From Rosistilla ulvae (GTDB lineage: Bacteria > Planctomycetota > Planctomycetia > Pirellulales > Pirellulaceae), in NCBI RefSeq assembly GCF_007741475.1, contig NZ_CP036261.1, positions 3,907,798 to 3,971,797 of the forward strand: a stretch of 64,000 nt of DNA. Direction: 5' to 3'. The position numbers and the translations under genes are program-made. Positions 20,983 to 29,916 of this stretch are shown here, piece after piece. Below the pieces are notes generated by a model. The model was not told the origin of the DNA and did not search any database. It saw nothing but the letters and a program-made list of their open reading frames with translations. Position 1 is the stretch's first letter; every line of letters begins with the position of its first letter.

Positions 20983-22680
20983 TTACTTAATTTGATCGCT
21001 TTTGGTCACTCGAAGCACTTCATCGACGCTCGTATTGCCAGCGATCGTCTTCTCCCAGGCGTCGTGACGCAGCGAATGCATGCCGTCGGCCAACGCCGCC
21101 CGTTTGATCTCCCACGAACTGACCCGGTCGTGCGCCAACTGACGCACCTGTTCGGTCGTGACCATCAATTCGTAGATACCCATCCGCCCCATGTAACCGA
21201 CGTTGCGGCATTCGCGGCAGCCGACGGGGCGATAGAGCGCTTTGTCGTCCAATTTATCCCAAGGGAAATCGGCCGGCATGTCGTCTTTTTCGGGATCGAA
21301 CGGTTCCTTGCAGTGCGGGCACAGCCGTCGCAACAGCCGCTGGGCCATCACGGCTTCGACGGTACTAGCGACCAGGAACGGTTCGACTCCCATGTCGACC
21401 ATACGCGTATAAGCTCCCGCGGCGTCGTTGGTGTGCAGAGTGCTGAAGACCAAGTGGCCGGTCAGCGATGCTTGGATCGCGTTTTCCGCCGTTTCAAAGT
21501 CGCGAATTTCGCCGACCAGCACGACGTCGGGGTCGTGCCGGAGGATCGAACGCAACGATGCGGCAAACGTCAGTCCGATCTTGGGATGGACCTGGATCTG
21601 GTTGATTCCATCCAACTGATACTCGACGGGATCTTCGGTCGTGATGATCTTGTTGTCGGGGCTGTTGATCTCCAGCAGACTGCTGTAGAGCGTCGTCGTT
21701 TTACCACTACCCGTCGGTCCGGTTACGAGGATGATGCCGTGCGGCAGACGGATCAGTTTGCGGAACTGTTCGTAGGTGTGAGCGCTCATCCCCAGACCCT
21801 GGAGATCGAAGACCATCGATCCCTTGTCGAGGATACGCATCACCAAGCCCTCGCCGTGGATCATCGGGATCACACTCAAACGGACATCGATCTCGCGGCG
21901 TTGGACCCGCAGCTTGATGCGACCGTCTTGAGGGAGCCGCTTTTCGGCGATGTTCAATCTCGCCATGATCTTCAAGCGGCTGATGATCGCCGCTTGGAAG
22001 CGATTTATCTCGGGCGGAACCGGTTGCGGATGCAGGATGCCGTCGATCCGGTAGCGAATTTTGATCCCCGAGGATTGCGATTCGATGTGCACGTCGCTCG
22101 CCCGCGATTCGATCGCTTCGACGAGGATCTCGTTAACAAGCCGCACAACCGACGCCTCTTGGGCTTGTTCGGAAAGTTCGCTTCCGTCGGTCTCGATATC
22201 CTCGAGCAGTTCGACTCCGTCGGCATCCTCTTTGGCGGCCAGCAGACCATCGACTGTTTCGCTGCCGACGCCCAAGTGTTTCTTGATCAGCCGAAGGATC
22301 TCGTTGTGTTCGGCAACGACCGGGATCACGCTCTTGCCCGTCGACGCGCTGACTTCGTCCAGCGGGTAGAGATCCAAGGGGTCCGACGTGGCAACGATCA
22401 GCGATCCGTCACGCTGTCCCAGCGGGAACAAGGTTTGGCGGTGGATCAGTTTTTGCGAGAAGCCTTCCAGGGCGTCGAGATCGACATCGACTTCGCGGAG
22501 GTCGACAAAGTCGAGCCCGACCTCTTCGGCCAAAGCTTGCAAAGCGGCCCGTTCGTCGACGTATCCCAGTTGGACGGCGGACGAGATCACGTTGGGCGCA
22601 TCGCTCGCGCGGCTGTGACGCAGTTGATCCTCGTCCAGCAGTCCGCGTCGAACCAAGATCTCGCCAGCTTCCATAATCAT
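20983..22680 (-). CDS. gspE: Type II secretion/type IV pilus assembly ATPase (GspE/PilB)
   Basis: 565 residues from the ATG at 22680, which has AGGA about ten bases upstream; the frame also opens at a TTG two codons earlier. An N-terminal GspE/MshEN domain (about 1-145) precedes the ATPase: Walker A GPTGSGKTTT, Asp box, Walker B DPDVVLVGEIRD, the His box STLHTNDA, and the tetracysteine zinc motif CPHC...CREC near the C-terminus. It is a cytoplasmic hexameric motor that powers pseudopilus or pilus extension. It lies between the secretin-like gene and gspF, in the same direction. Confidence 0.96.
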   Translation of the reverse strand: MIMEAGEILVRRGLLDEDQLRHSRASDAPNVISSAVQLGYVDERAALQALAEEVGLDFVDLREVDVDLDALEGFSQKLIHRQTLFPLGQRDGSLIVATSDPLDLYPLDEVSASTGKSVIPVVAEHNEILRLIKKHLGVGSETVDGLLAAKEDADGVELLEDIETDGSELSEQAQEASVVRLVNEILVEAIESRASDVHIESQSSGIKIRYRIDGILHPQPVPPEINRFQAAIISRLKIMARLNIAEKRLPQDGRIKLRVQRREIDVRLSVIPMIHGEGLVMRILDKGSMVFDLQGLGMSAHTYEQFRKLIRLPHGIILVTGPTGSGKTTTLYSSLLEINSPDNKIITTEDPVEYQLDGINQIQVHPKIGLTFAASLRSILRHDPDVVLVGEIRDFETAENAIQASLTGHLVFSTLHTNDAAGAYTRMVDMGVEPFLVASTVEAVMAQRLLRRLCPHCKEPFDPEKDDMPADFPWDKLDDKALYRPVGCRECRNVGYMGRMGIYELMVTTEQVRQLAHDRVSSWEIKRAALADGMHSLRHDAWEKTIAGNTSVDEVLRVTKSDQIK

Positions 22681-22796
22681 GATCAATATCCTGTCACCTT
22701 GTGGGCCGCAGAGCCCGCCTGAATTATCACTCCCATCGACGCCGACGCGTGTTGCATCGAACGCCCAATGGTTTGCAGAACGCAGTCGATCCGGAA

Positions 22797-25769
22797 CTAT
22801 CGGCCGCCGCGACCACCGCGTCCGCCACCGCCGCCTCCTGTTCCTCCACCACGTCCGCCTCTGTCACCCCGTCCACCGGTCGCTCCGCCACCGAAGGCAC
22901 CGCGGCTGCGTAGTTGTTCAAAAATCGCAGCTCGCCGCGCCGCCGTGGCCGCTTCGTCGCTGGCGCTGCTGGAGGATGAACTTCCGTTGGACGAACTGCT
23001 GGTCGTTGACGAAGTTCCCGATGTCGTGCTGCCTGTTGTCGCTTGAGCCCCCAAAACCTTGGTCAACGCTTCTTGGACGATCTTGGGATTCACGCCGCCA
23101 CCAATCGACACGACTTCCACTCGCTCTTCGCTGTTGGGGCCGCGGATGTCGAGACTGGAGATCAGTTCGCTGACCTGTTGGTAATGTTGAGGCGTACCTT
23201 TCAAGATAACGATGTTGTTCTTCGCATCAACGGCGAGACTCATTTTCATCTCCGTCGGTTCCTGTCCTCCGCCGCCACCACCTCCGCCGCGACCGCCACG
23301 TCCACCGCCAGCGGATCGCAAGGCGTTGACGATGTCTTGCGGCGAGGGCTGCTTGGCACCACCGCCACCGGCGGCTTGTTCCATCTGGTCGCTGAAGACG
23401 CTTTTGCAGACGTTGACGATATCGTTGACGTCTTGATATTGCACGGGAATTAAATAGGTCTTGCCGGTGGTCTGCACCGCCTCGGGACTCTGTTCGCGAT
23501 CGATGACGCTCAACAGATCCTCGACCAATTGCAGGTCGGATCCATTGGCTTGCACGATCAAAGCGTTCAGTCGCGGGTCGGCGACGATGCTGACCGTGCC
23601 GGAAGTGGTGAAGATCGGGCCCGATTCATCGCCTCCTCCTCCGCCACCGCCAAGTCCCAGCAAGCCGCCCAACATTCCGCCGCCGAGTTCACCCAACATG
23701 CTGCCTGCCATGTCGGTCAGGCCGCCGCCACCGCCACCGCCGCTGCCGCCGGTCCCGCTGAGAATGTTGTTCAGCAGCGCCGATGCCTCTTCGGCTTTGG
23801 AATACTTCAGCCAGAAAACTGTCGGCGTGTCGCTAGCCCCGGCCGATTGGTCAGCCAACGCCCGAAACAGCTCTTCAAATTGGTCCAACGCCTGAACATC
23901 GTCCGATGCGATGATCATCCCGCCGGGCGTCAGTGAGATCACGATCTCGGCGCCGGCGGAATCGTCGGACTTTTCACTTTCGTTTGCATCGCTTTCGCCG
24001 GCCCGCGTAATTTGCGTGAAGATCGTTCGCCGCGTGTTGTGGCTGGTCAGCGGTCCGTCGCGATCGACGGATTCATCGAAGTCTCGCGAATCGGAATCTT
24101 CAGAATCTTGGCCGGGGGTGTCGTGACGTTCGATCCGTCGCTCGGGAACCGCAGCCTTCTCCGACTTCGAAGGGGTCGAAAATCGGATCTTGTTTTTACG
24201 GCCGGTCGCTTGCCAGATCAGCTCCAACTGCTCGAGCGTATTTTCAGCCGATCGACCGGAGAATGGCAACAAGCGGACGCGATCGTCCAACAGTCCCGCC
24301 TCGGTGCTTCCTTCCATCTGTTGGATCAGCTCGCGAACCGTTTGGATCTGGTCGGGCGTTCCTTTGACCCACAGCTTGCTGGAGACCGGGTCGCCGTCGA
24401 CGGTTGGCCCCTTGCCGGCACCATCGCCACCGCCGGCGAAGAACTTGTTGATCGTCAGGACCGCCGACTGCGGATCGAGGCGGTTGAGTTGAATGACTTC
24501 GAAACCGGTCCCTTTGCCCTCGAGCATCTCGATCGTGTCTTTGACCAGTTTCTGTTCGTCGGGGCGAGCCCACAGGATGATCGATCCGGTGTTCGGTTCG
24601 ACACTCATCCGCACCTCGGGCAAGCCAGCCAACAGTGTCGACAAGACGTTAAACGCCGTGTCGGTTGCAACGGTGCTCAGCGGGTAGCGTTGCAGGCTTG
24701 GCGGCGCCGGTGGCTCGACAGCTTCTTGCCCGTCGATCGACATCGGTTTGTCGACAAGTTCGACGATCGCGCGGAACTGTGATAGCTTCGACGGTTCGCC
24801 CGCGGCGAATAGATTTGCGCCAAACAGATCGGTCGCGATCTGAATCCCTTCGGCCGAGTTCTCGTCGCCCAGTCCCATCAATTGCCGCGCGACAGCGAGG
24901 ACTTCGTCGGGCGTACGATGGTTCAACGCGATCGCGACGACGTCGCCGGCGATTCCGCCGGGGCCGTTGGCTTGTCGCAACGCTTCGCGGATCGCTTTCA
25001 ATTTATCGACGGTCTCGACGACGATCGCCTGACGCGACGATTCGAGCACGATCACCGAACCCCAGGGACCGATCAATTGGCTCAATTCCTCTTGGGCCGT
25101 CGTCGGCGAAACGCCTCCCAACGGCAGGATGCAGCGGACGATGTCCGATCCGCTGCGCTGGTCCAATTGGTCCGCGGTGACCGATTCGGCCAGTTCGCGG
25201 ATCAGCTTCGGAGCAAGTTCGGATTCCAGATCGACGACGATCAACAGCCGCCCGCGGCGGACCAGGGCGTAGCCTTTGTCCAACAGCATCCGGTTGATTA
25301 GATCGATCGCTTCGTTGGGAGAATACGACCGCGTCGGATCGATAAAGCTGAGCGTTCCGGGGGGCGGTTGGTCGAGCTGCAGCTGCAGATCGGCCTCTTC
25401 AGAGAGCCACTGCAGCACATCGCCCCAAGGTTGGCCCGAAAAATTGAATCGCAATTGGACGTCAGCCGACTTTTCCGCCACGGGAGCCCCAGCCGCTTGA
25501 GCGACAGCCGCTCGCAACGCCTTGTCCTGCTGAGGTTCGGCTGCGGCAGCCGCTGGTTTTTCAGCAGCCAGCGGTATGGCGGCCGGTTGTTGAGCGGCCG
25601 GTTGTTCGGCAGCAGCTTGCCCCGCTTCCGCTTGATCGGCAGCGGAAGTCGCAGCAGGGGCAGCGTCGTCGGTTGGCTCTTGTCCCACCGCAGGAGTGGC
25701 TAGTAGCAGCAGAATCGAGGCGGCGCGGAGGTGCCGGGGGACAAATCGAGGCATATACGAAGCTTTCAT
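22797..25769 (-). CDS. Secretin N-domain-only protein (GspD-like, no pore domain)
   Basis: 990 residues. A signal sequence (about 10-30, RAASILLLLATPAVGQ) is followed by an Ala/Gln-rich linker and then several secretin N-domain (N0/N1-type) units, for example FNFSGQPWGDVLQWLSEEA (N0/STN-like, about 108-126), LPLGGVSPTTAQEELSQLIG, and VQYQDVNDIVNVCKSVF, interrupted by a Gly-rich loop (about 675-735). I find no C-terminal secretin pore signature (VPxLGDIPxLGxLF); instead the protein ends in a Ser/Thr-rich run and an Arg-Gly-Gly-rich tail. Position upstream of gspE and gspF argues for a role in the same machine, perhaps as a periplasmic partner of a pore encoded elsewhere. The start at 25769 lacks a good ribosome site; ATG at 25754 is an alternative. 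Confidence 0.8.
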   Translation of the reverse strand: MKASYMPRFVPRHLRAASILLLLATPAVGQEPTDDAAPAATSAADQAEAGQAAAEQPAAQQPAAIPLAAEKPAAAAAEPQQDKALRAAVAQAAGAPVAEKSADVQLRFNFSGQPWGDVLQWLSEEADLQLQLDQPPPGTLSFIDPTRSYSPNEAIDLINRMLLDKGYALVRRGRLLIVVDLESELAPKLIRELAESVTADQLDQRSGSDIVRCILPLGGVSPTTAQEELSQLIGPWGSVIVLESSRQAIVVETVDKLKAIREALRQANGPGGIAGDVVAIALNHRTPDEVLAVARQLMGLGDENSAEGIQIATDLFGANLFAAGEPSKLSQFRAIVELVDKPMSIDGQEAVEPPAPPSLQRYPLSTVATDTAFNVLSTLLAGLPEVRMSVEPNTGSIILWARPDEQKLVKDTIEMLEGKGTGFEVIQLNRLDPQSAVLTINKFFAGGGDGAGKGPTVDGDPVSSKLWVKGTPDQIQTVRELIQQMEGSTEAGLLDDRVRLLPFSGRSAENTLEQLELIWQATGRKNKIRFSTPSKSEKAAVPERRIERHDTPGQDSEDSDSRDFDESVDRDGPLTSHNTRRTIFTQITRAGESDANESEKSDDSAGAEIVISLTPGGMIIASDDVQALDQFEELFRALADQSAGASDTPTVFWLKYSKAEEASALLNNILSGTGGSGGGGGGGLTDMAGSMLGELGGGMLGGLLGLGGGGGGGDESGPIFTTSGTVSIVADPRLNALIVQANGSDLQLVEDLLSVIDREQSPEAVQTTGKTYLIPVQYQDVNDIVNVCKSVFSDQMEQAAGGGGAKQPSPQDIVNALRSAGGGRGGRGGGGGGGGQEPTEMKMSLAVDAKNNIVILKGTPQHYQQVSELISSLDIRGPNSEERVEVVSIGGGVNPKIVQEALTKVLGAQATTGSTTSGTSSTTSSSSNGSSSSSSASDEAATAARRAAIFEQLRSRGAFGGGATGGRGDRGGRGGGTGGGGGGRGGRGGR

Positions 25770-25967
25770 CGAATGATCGGCAGGTCACGGGAGTGTGAAA
25801 GGAGGTTGTTGCTATCGTAATCGCCTAGCGGAATTCAGACATAGCTTCCGCCGTTTTCAGGCGAAATCTGGTCGGCAAGGCGCTCCGAACCTCGATTTAA
25901 CCCCGATAAAGCGTCGGAGTTCCGTAGGAAATCGAAGTGGTCCGTGTTCGAGGGACCACGCCCTCAA

Positions 25968-26873
25968 TCAGAGCAGGCCGTCGCGGTGGAGGAGCTCGGC
26001 CAGGCGGCGGGCGCCGCGGGGATTCAGGTGCATATGGTCCGAAAAGGCTTCGTTTTCAGTGAATGCAGCCGAATAATCGGCGATCGGACGCCCCAGTTCC
26101 TGCTGCAGCCAGTCGATCCATTCGGGCAGTTCCGGGATGATCTGCAGATACCGCGGGTGAAAAGGGCCGACAAATAACACGACTTCGATCTCTTCCTGAT
26201 CGGCGAACTGCAACACTTGTCGAGCGGCGTCGACGTGCAGCTGAGAATACAGAATCGGCTCGGCACCGTAGCTGAGCATCTTGTCGATCTGCGGCTTGGT
26301 CGCATCGTTGGGCATGATCCAGTTCTGGTCGTCACCGCGAAGATAGAACAGGCTGCGGATCGCAAATTCGCCGTTAAACCGATACAGGTGCGAAAACTGC
26401 GACGCCCGAAACTCCTCCGGGCGATACGCCGCCATCGTTTCGCACAACATCGGCGATTGAAACATGTAGGCGGTAAAGCGTTCCAACGCTCCGACTTCGT
26501 CCTCGCGACTGACGCAGCTGATCTCGAACAGTAACCGCTTGGGAGCCGGATGCCGCTGCAAATAATCGTGCCAGAGCGCCGGCATGGCGACGACCGGCAA
26601 GGCGTTAAAGCTGAGATTCACCGTCGGTTGGCCCGTGATCTCCGCGATCGCTGGCGGATGCAACATGTGCAGCCCACGCGAATTTCCCAACGCGACGATC
26701 TCGCCGGGCAGATCGCCACGGTACAGCTGAGAGTATCGAAACTGAGTCGACATCACGGCGCGATCGATCGCCCGGGCACCGATCCGATCCCCGGCGATCA
26801 CGAGCGCCGCGAACGCGAGAATCGCCAGTCCGATCCGCCGAGCGGTTTTGGTTGGAAGGTCGACGTTCAACAT
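25968..26873 (-). CDS. SGNH/AlgX-like membrane-anchored protein paired with MBOAT
   Basis: 301 residues. One N-terminal membrane anchor (about 12-30) leads into an exported alpha/beta domain with GNSRGLHMLHP (nucleophile-type block, about 62-73), IEVVLFVGPFHPRY and the C-terminal DHMHLNPRGARRLAELL, matching the Ser...D-x-x-H arrangement of SGNH hydrolase-like acetylation partners (AlgJ/AlgX, DltD-like). Its ATG overlaps the stop of the MBOAT gene (TAATG), indicating translational coupling. It likely transfers or receives acyl groups on an exported glycan. The substrate is not known. Confidence 0.8.
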   Translation of the reverse strand: MLNVDLPTKTARRIGLAILAFAALVIAGDRIGARAIDRAVMSTQFRYSQLYRGDLPGEIVALGNSRGLHMLHPPAIAEITGQPTVNLSFNALPVVAMPALWHDYLQRHPAPKRLLFEISCVSREDEVGALERFTAYMFQSPMLCETMAAYRPEEFRASQFSHLYRFNGEFAIRSLFYLRGDDQNWIMPNDATKPQIDKMLSYGAEPILYSQLHVDAARQVLQFADQEEIEVVLFVGPFHPRYLQIIPELPEWIDWLQQELGRPIADYSAAFTENEAFSDHMHLNPRGARRLAELLHRDGLL

Positions 26874-28327
26874 TAGAACTGAAAGTAAATGAACTGCTTG
26901 CCGTCAAAGGTGCCCCACAGCGCGAGCGACCACAATAAGCATGCATAATACACGGCGCGGGCGGCGGGGATGCGGAGAAACAGTTGCGCCCAGCGGATGA
27001 ACTGCGACGCGATTTCAAAACCGGCCAAGATGCTGACCAGACCACAGGCCTTCAGCAGCGGAATCCGGTTTTGCAGCGTCGAGGGACTGAGCCCATCGAG
27101 CGAGGCGATTTGGGCGAGGATCTGCACCGCTTGATCGAAGCTGCCGCTGCGGAAGAAGACCCAGGTGATGCAGAGCGCGGTGAACATCATCGCAGACTTG
27201 GCGGCATCGATTCCTAGTCGCTGCAGCCAGGCTGCCGAAAAGGTTTCGCAATCGGCAATCCGCGTCGACGGCGGCCCCAGGAACGAAATCCAGATCCGGT
27301 GAGCGATCAGCAGCGCCGCGTGGATCGCTCCCCAAATGACGAAGTTCCAACTGGCTCCATGCCACAATCCTCCCAACAGCATCGTGATCGCGAGGTTGCG
27401 GTAGGTCTTCCAAGCTCCGCGGCGACTGCCTCCCAGCGGGATGTAAACGTAGTCGCGAAGCCAGGTCGACAGCGTGATGTGCCAGCGATGCCAGAAATCG
27501 GCCGGCGATGTGGCGAGGTAGGGCGTGCGGAAGTTTTCGGGCAGCCGGATTCCCAACATCCTTGCAGTGCCGATCGCGATGTCGGAATAACCCGAGAAAT
27601 CGCAATAGACCTGGAACGCGTAGAGGACCACGATCATGGCGGTATTGAGGCTGGAAAAGCCCTCGGGATCGCGGAACATCGGGTCGACGACGGTGCCGAT
27701 CGAATCGGCGATCACGATCTTCTTGAAGAAGCCCTGGAGGACGCGGCCGAAGCCACTCTCGAAGTCTTCCCACGCGAAGCGCCGGTCGGTTTCCAGCTGC
27801 GGAAAAAACTCGCCCGCTCTCACGATCGGCCCGGCGACCAACTGAGGGAAGAAGCCGACAAAGGTTGCAAAACGCAGGAAGTCTCGTTGCGGCGGGATTT
27901 GCTTGCGATAGACGTCGATCGAATAGCTGAGCGTTTGAAACGTGTAGAACGAGATTCCCGCCGGCAGGATCAGGTTTAACGTCGGCCAGTCGAGCGACCA
28001 GTTCAGTGGCGCGACCAGCTGTTGCAGACTGTCGGCGAAGAAGTTGAAGTATTTGAATGTTGCGAGGATGCCGAGATTGCTGACGATGCTGAGGCTCAAC
28101 AGCAGCCGCCGCCGCGATGGCGAATCGGTTTTCCCGAGCGCGAGGCCAACGGTAAAGTCGACGACCGACGAGAGGATCAGCAAGCCGAGAAACCGGGCGT
28201 CCCACCATCCGTAAAACAGGTAGCTGCCGGCAAGGCAGAACGCGATCCGCCCCCGGCCACGAAGCGTCCAATAGATCGCTAAGAAGCAAGGTAAGAAGAT
28301 CAGGAAGGCGAAACTGTTAAATAACAC
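26873..28327 (-). CDS. MBOAT family O-acyltransferase (AlgI/DltB-like)
   Basis: 484 residues from a GTG start that gives the usual family N-terminus (LFNSFAFLIFLP). The open frame extends another 66 codons upstream, but that extension would overlap the preceding gene and does not look like protein. Multiple hydrophobic segments, the FKYFNFF and LPAGISFYTFQTLSYSIDVYR blocks, the WHRWHITLSTWLRDY motif and the catalytic His in GGLWHGASWNF identify a membrane-bound acyltransferase that passes acyl groups across the inner membrane to polysaccharide. It is coupled to the SGNH-like gene by a one-base overlap. Confidence 0.93.
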   Translation of the reverse strand: MLFNSFAFLIFLPCFLAIYWTLRGRGRIAFCLAGSYLFYGWWDARFLGLLILSSVVDFTVGLALGKTDSPSRRRLLLSLSIVSNLGILATFKYFNFFADSLQQLVAPLNWSLDWPTLNLILPAGISFYTFQTLSYSIDVYRKQIPPQRDFLRFATFVGFFPQLVAGPIVRAGEFFPQLETDRRFAWEDFESGFGRVLQGFFKKIVIADSIGTVVDPMFRDPEGFSSLNTAMIVVLYAFQVYCDFSGYSDIAIGTARMLGIRLPENFRTPYLATSPADFWHRWHITLSTWLRDYVYIPLGGSRRGAWKTYRNLAITMLLGGLWHGASWNFVIWGAIHAALLIAHRIWISFLGPPSTRIADCETFSAAWLQRLGIDAAKSAMMFTALCITWVFFRSGSFDQAVQILAQIASLDGLSPSTLQNRIPLLKACGLVSILAGFEIASQFIRWAQLFLRIPAARAVYYACLLWSLALWGTFDGKQFIYFQF

Positions 28328-28433
28328 GCTGGCTGAAGTCGAGAAGCATCGAAGGTATCGCCCGCTGGCGGCAGGTCGGTGGTGTCTTATCCTAGCTAAA
28401 ACCGCGTCCAGCGATACCGAAGAATTCGCTGGA

Positions 28434-29471
28434 TCATGTCGACCCGGCGAGCGACTTGAGCGATTCGTAGCCGCGTTCAGCGAGTGCCAACAGTCGTGGC
28501 GAATAAACTTTTCGGCAACGTCCAATCTGGACTAGATCACCATGAAACCGCGATTTAAATTCGCGTGGACCATAGGAACGATTCGGATCTCCGGCACCGC
28601 CAAAGTCGTAGTATCGCAGCCCGCGATCGTGAGCCCACTGAATCTCGTCCCAAACGATACAAGCAAACGGATGTAAGCTTCGCGGCCGGTTGGTGCCGCC
28701 ATACCAAGCGAAATATCGATCGTTCCAGGCCAGACTGATCGTGCCCGCGACGTCGTGGCCACGGAAACTTGCCACGCGAACCTGCAGCACGTCTCCCAAT
28801 TCTTGTTGCACGGCCAGGAACAGATCGATGTTGGGGCAGGGAACGATCGCCCGTCGCAAGCTTTGAAGAATCTGCGCGTAGGCGCGCCGTTGTAGCTCGG
28901 GAGAATTGCCGACTTCGATTGTGACACCACGGTTCAGCGATCGGCGAATGTTGCCGCGCATCTGTTTCCCGATGTTGTTCCACAGTTGCTGCTTGCTTTG
29001 CGTCAGATCGATCACGTAATTTAGAAACGCTCGCGGTTGGTATGCCGCCGACGCCAAAGTCGGACAATCGACCACTGCGGCTCGCAACGAGCGGATCTCG
29101 GTATATAGAGTCGACTTGCAAACACTCGCGTCGTGTTTCGCCAATAACTGCTCGGCTGCGACTGACGCCTGAGGGTGCGCACCGCACAACGGTTCGGCAA
29201 ACATCACGGCGCGGGATGTTAGGGCGCGGGCGAGCGTCGAAATCGCGTCGATTCGAACCGGTGCGATCATCGCCAGGATTTGACCGTGTGCGTCTTGAGC
29301 CGCGATCGCTAGCGATTGGTATCGACGCGATTGGTCGAAGGCGCGACACATTCCCGCGGTGTGAAAGACCGAACCGTCGGGGTGAGCATGAACAAACGCA
29401 TCCCATTCGCTCGGGGCGTCCGAGGGGTAAATGATTCGGTATCGAAGCGAAGGTGTCTTAATCGGATGCAC
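28434..29471 (-). CDS. FemAB/GNAT-type acyl or aminoacyl transferase
   Basis: 345 residues with the FemAB-like (Acetyltransf_6/BioF2-like) pattern: N-terminal PSEWDAFVHAHPDGSVFHT, a central NIGKQMRGNIRRSL block, and the C-terminal YYDFGGAGDPNRSYGPREFK motif with substrate loop. Related proteins act on peptidoglycan precursors or on exopolysaccharide. It is 106 bases upstream of the MBOAT gene in the same direction, so a role in the same envelope-glycan pathway is likely. Alternatives are an unrelated GNAT acetyltransferase. Confidence 0.78.
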   Translation of the reverse strand: MHPIKTPSLRYRIIYPSDAPSEWDAFVHAHPDGSVFHTAGMCRAFDQSRRYQSLAIAAQDAHGQILAMIAPVRIDAISTLARALTSRAVMFAEPLCGAHPQASVAAEQLLAKHDASVCKSTLYTEIRSLRAAVVDCPTLASAAYQPRAFLNYVIDLTQSKQQLWNNIGKQMRGNIRRSLNRGVTIEVGNSPELQRRAYAQILQSLRRAIVPCPNIDLFLAVQQELGDVLQVRVASFRGHDVAGTISLAWNDRYFAWYGGTNRPRSLHPFACIVWDEIQWAHDRGLRYYDFGGAGDPNRSYGPREFKSRFHGDLVQIGRCRKVYSPRLLALAERGYESLKSLAGST

Positions 29472-29916
29472 TTAAACGTCCCGGAAGAAAACTGCAAGCG
29501 CAGGACGAGAGCTCGACATCCGCCCAATACGAGTCACTGCAAAGCCGCCCAACACGAAGCAATGAGGCGAAATCGAAGCCTAATCGGCTTCGAAATCAGC
29601 GCCGCCACCGCCGTCCCTAACGCCCCCTCCCGGAGGTGGCACTTTGGCCCAAGTGGTTAGCCTAGGTAAGATGGTGGTCTAATCTGGTGTCGGTGTCCAG
29701 CAACTTTTCAATAACTTGCCGCAAAACCAGGGAATCGAATGAAGCGATCGTGTCGATCGTTCCGATTCAGCTGAAAGCAAGGGCAACAGGAAACGACGGC
29801 CCAGGTGGGCTCTATTAAATCATTTGAGTCGGATCGCCAGCGCGGTTCCGCCGCGCATCGATTGCACATCCGGCAGCAAATACCCACTCTAAACCATTAA
29901 ATCAGGGGGCTGTGCC
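29472..29916. other. Divergent intergenic region
   Basis: The region separates the FemAB-like gene (minus) from the TPR lipoprotein (plus) and must hold both promoters. No clear promoter hexamers or RNA gene could be assigned. Confidence 0.4.

Noticed and set aside
20992-22722. A 576-codon plus-strand frame exactly over gspE, and similar long frames over thrS and the secretin-like gene
   Set aside because: Antisense frames of this size follow from the codon bias of GC-rich genes; the sense strand encodes clear conserved motifs, the antisense none.
26873-28525. Long form of the MBOAT protein starting at 28525
   Set aside because: It would overlap the FemAB-like gene's end by about 90 bases and add non-protein-like residues; GTG at 28327 restores the family N-terminus.
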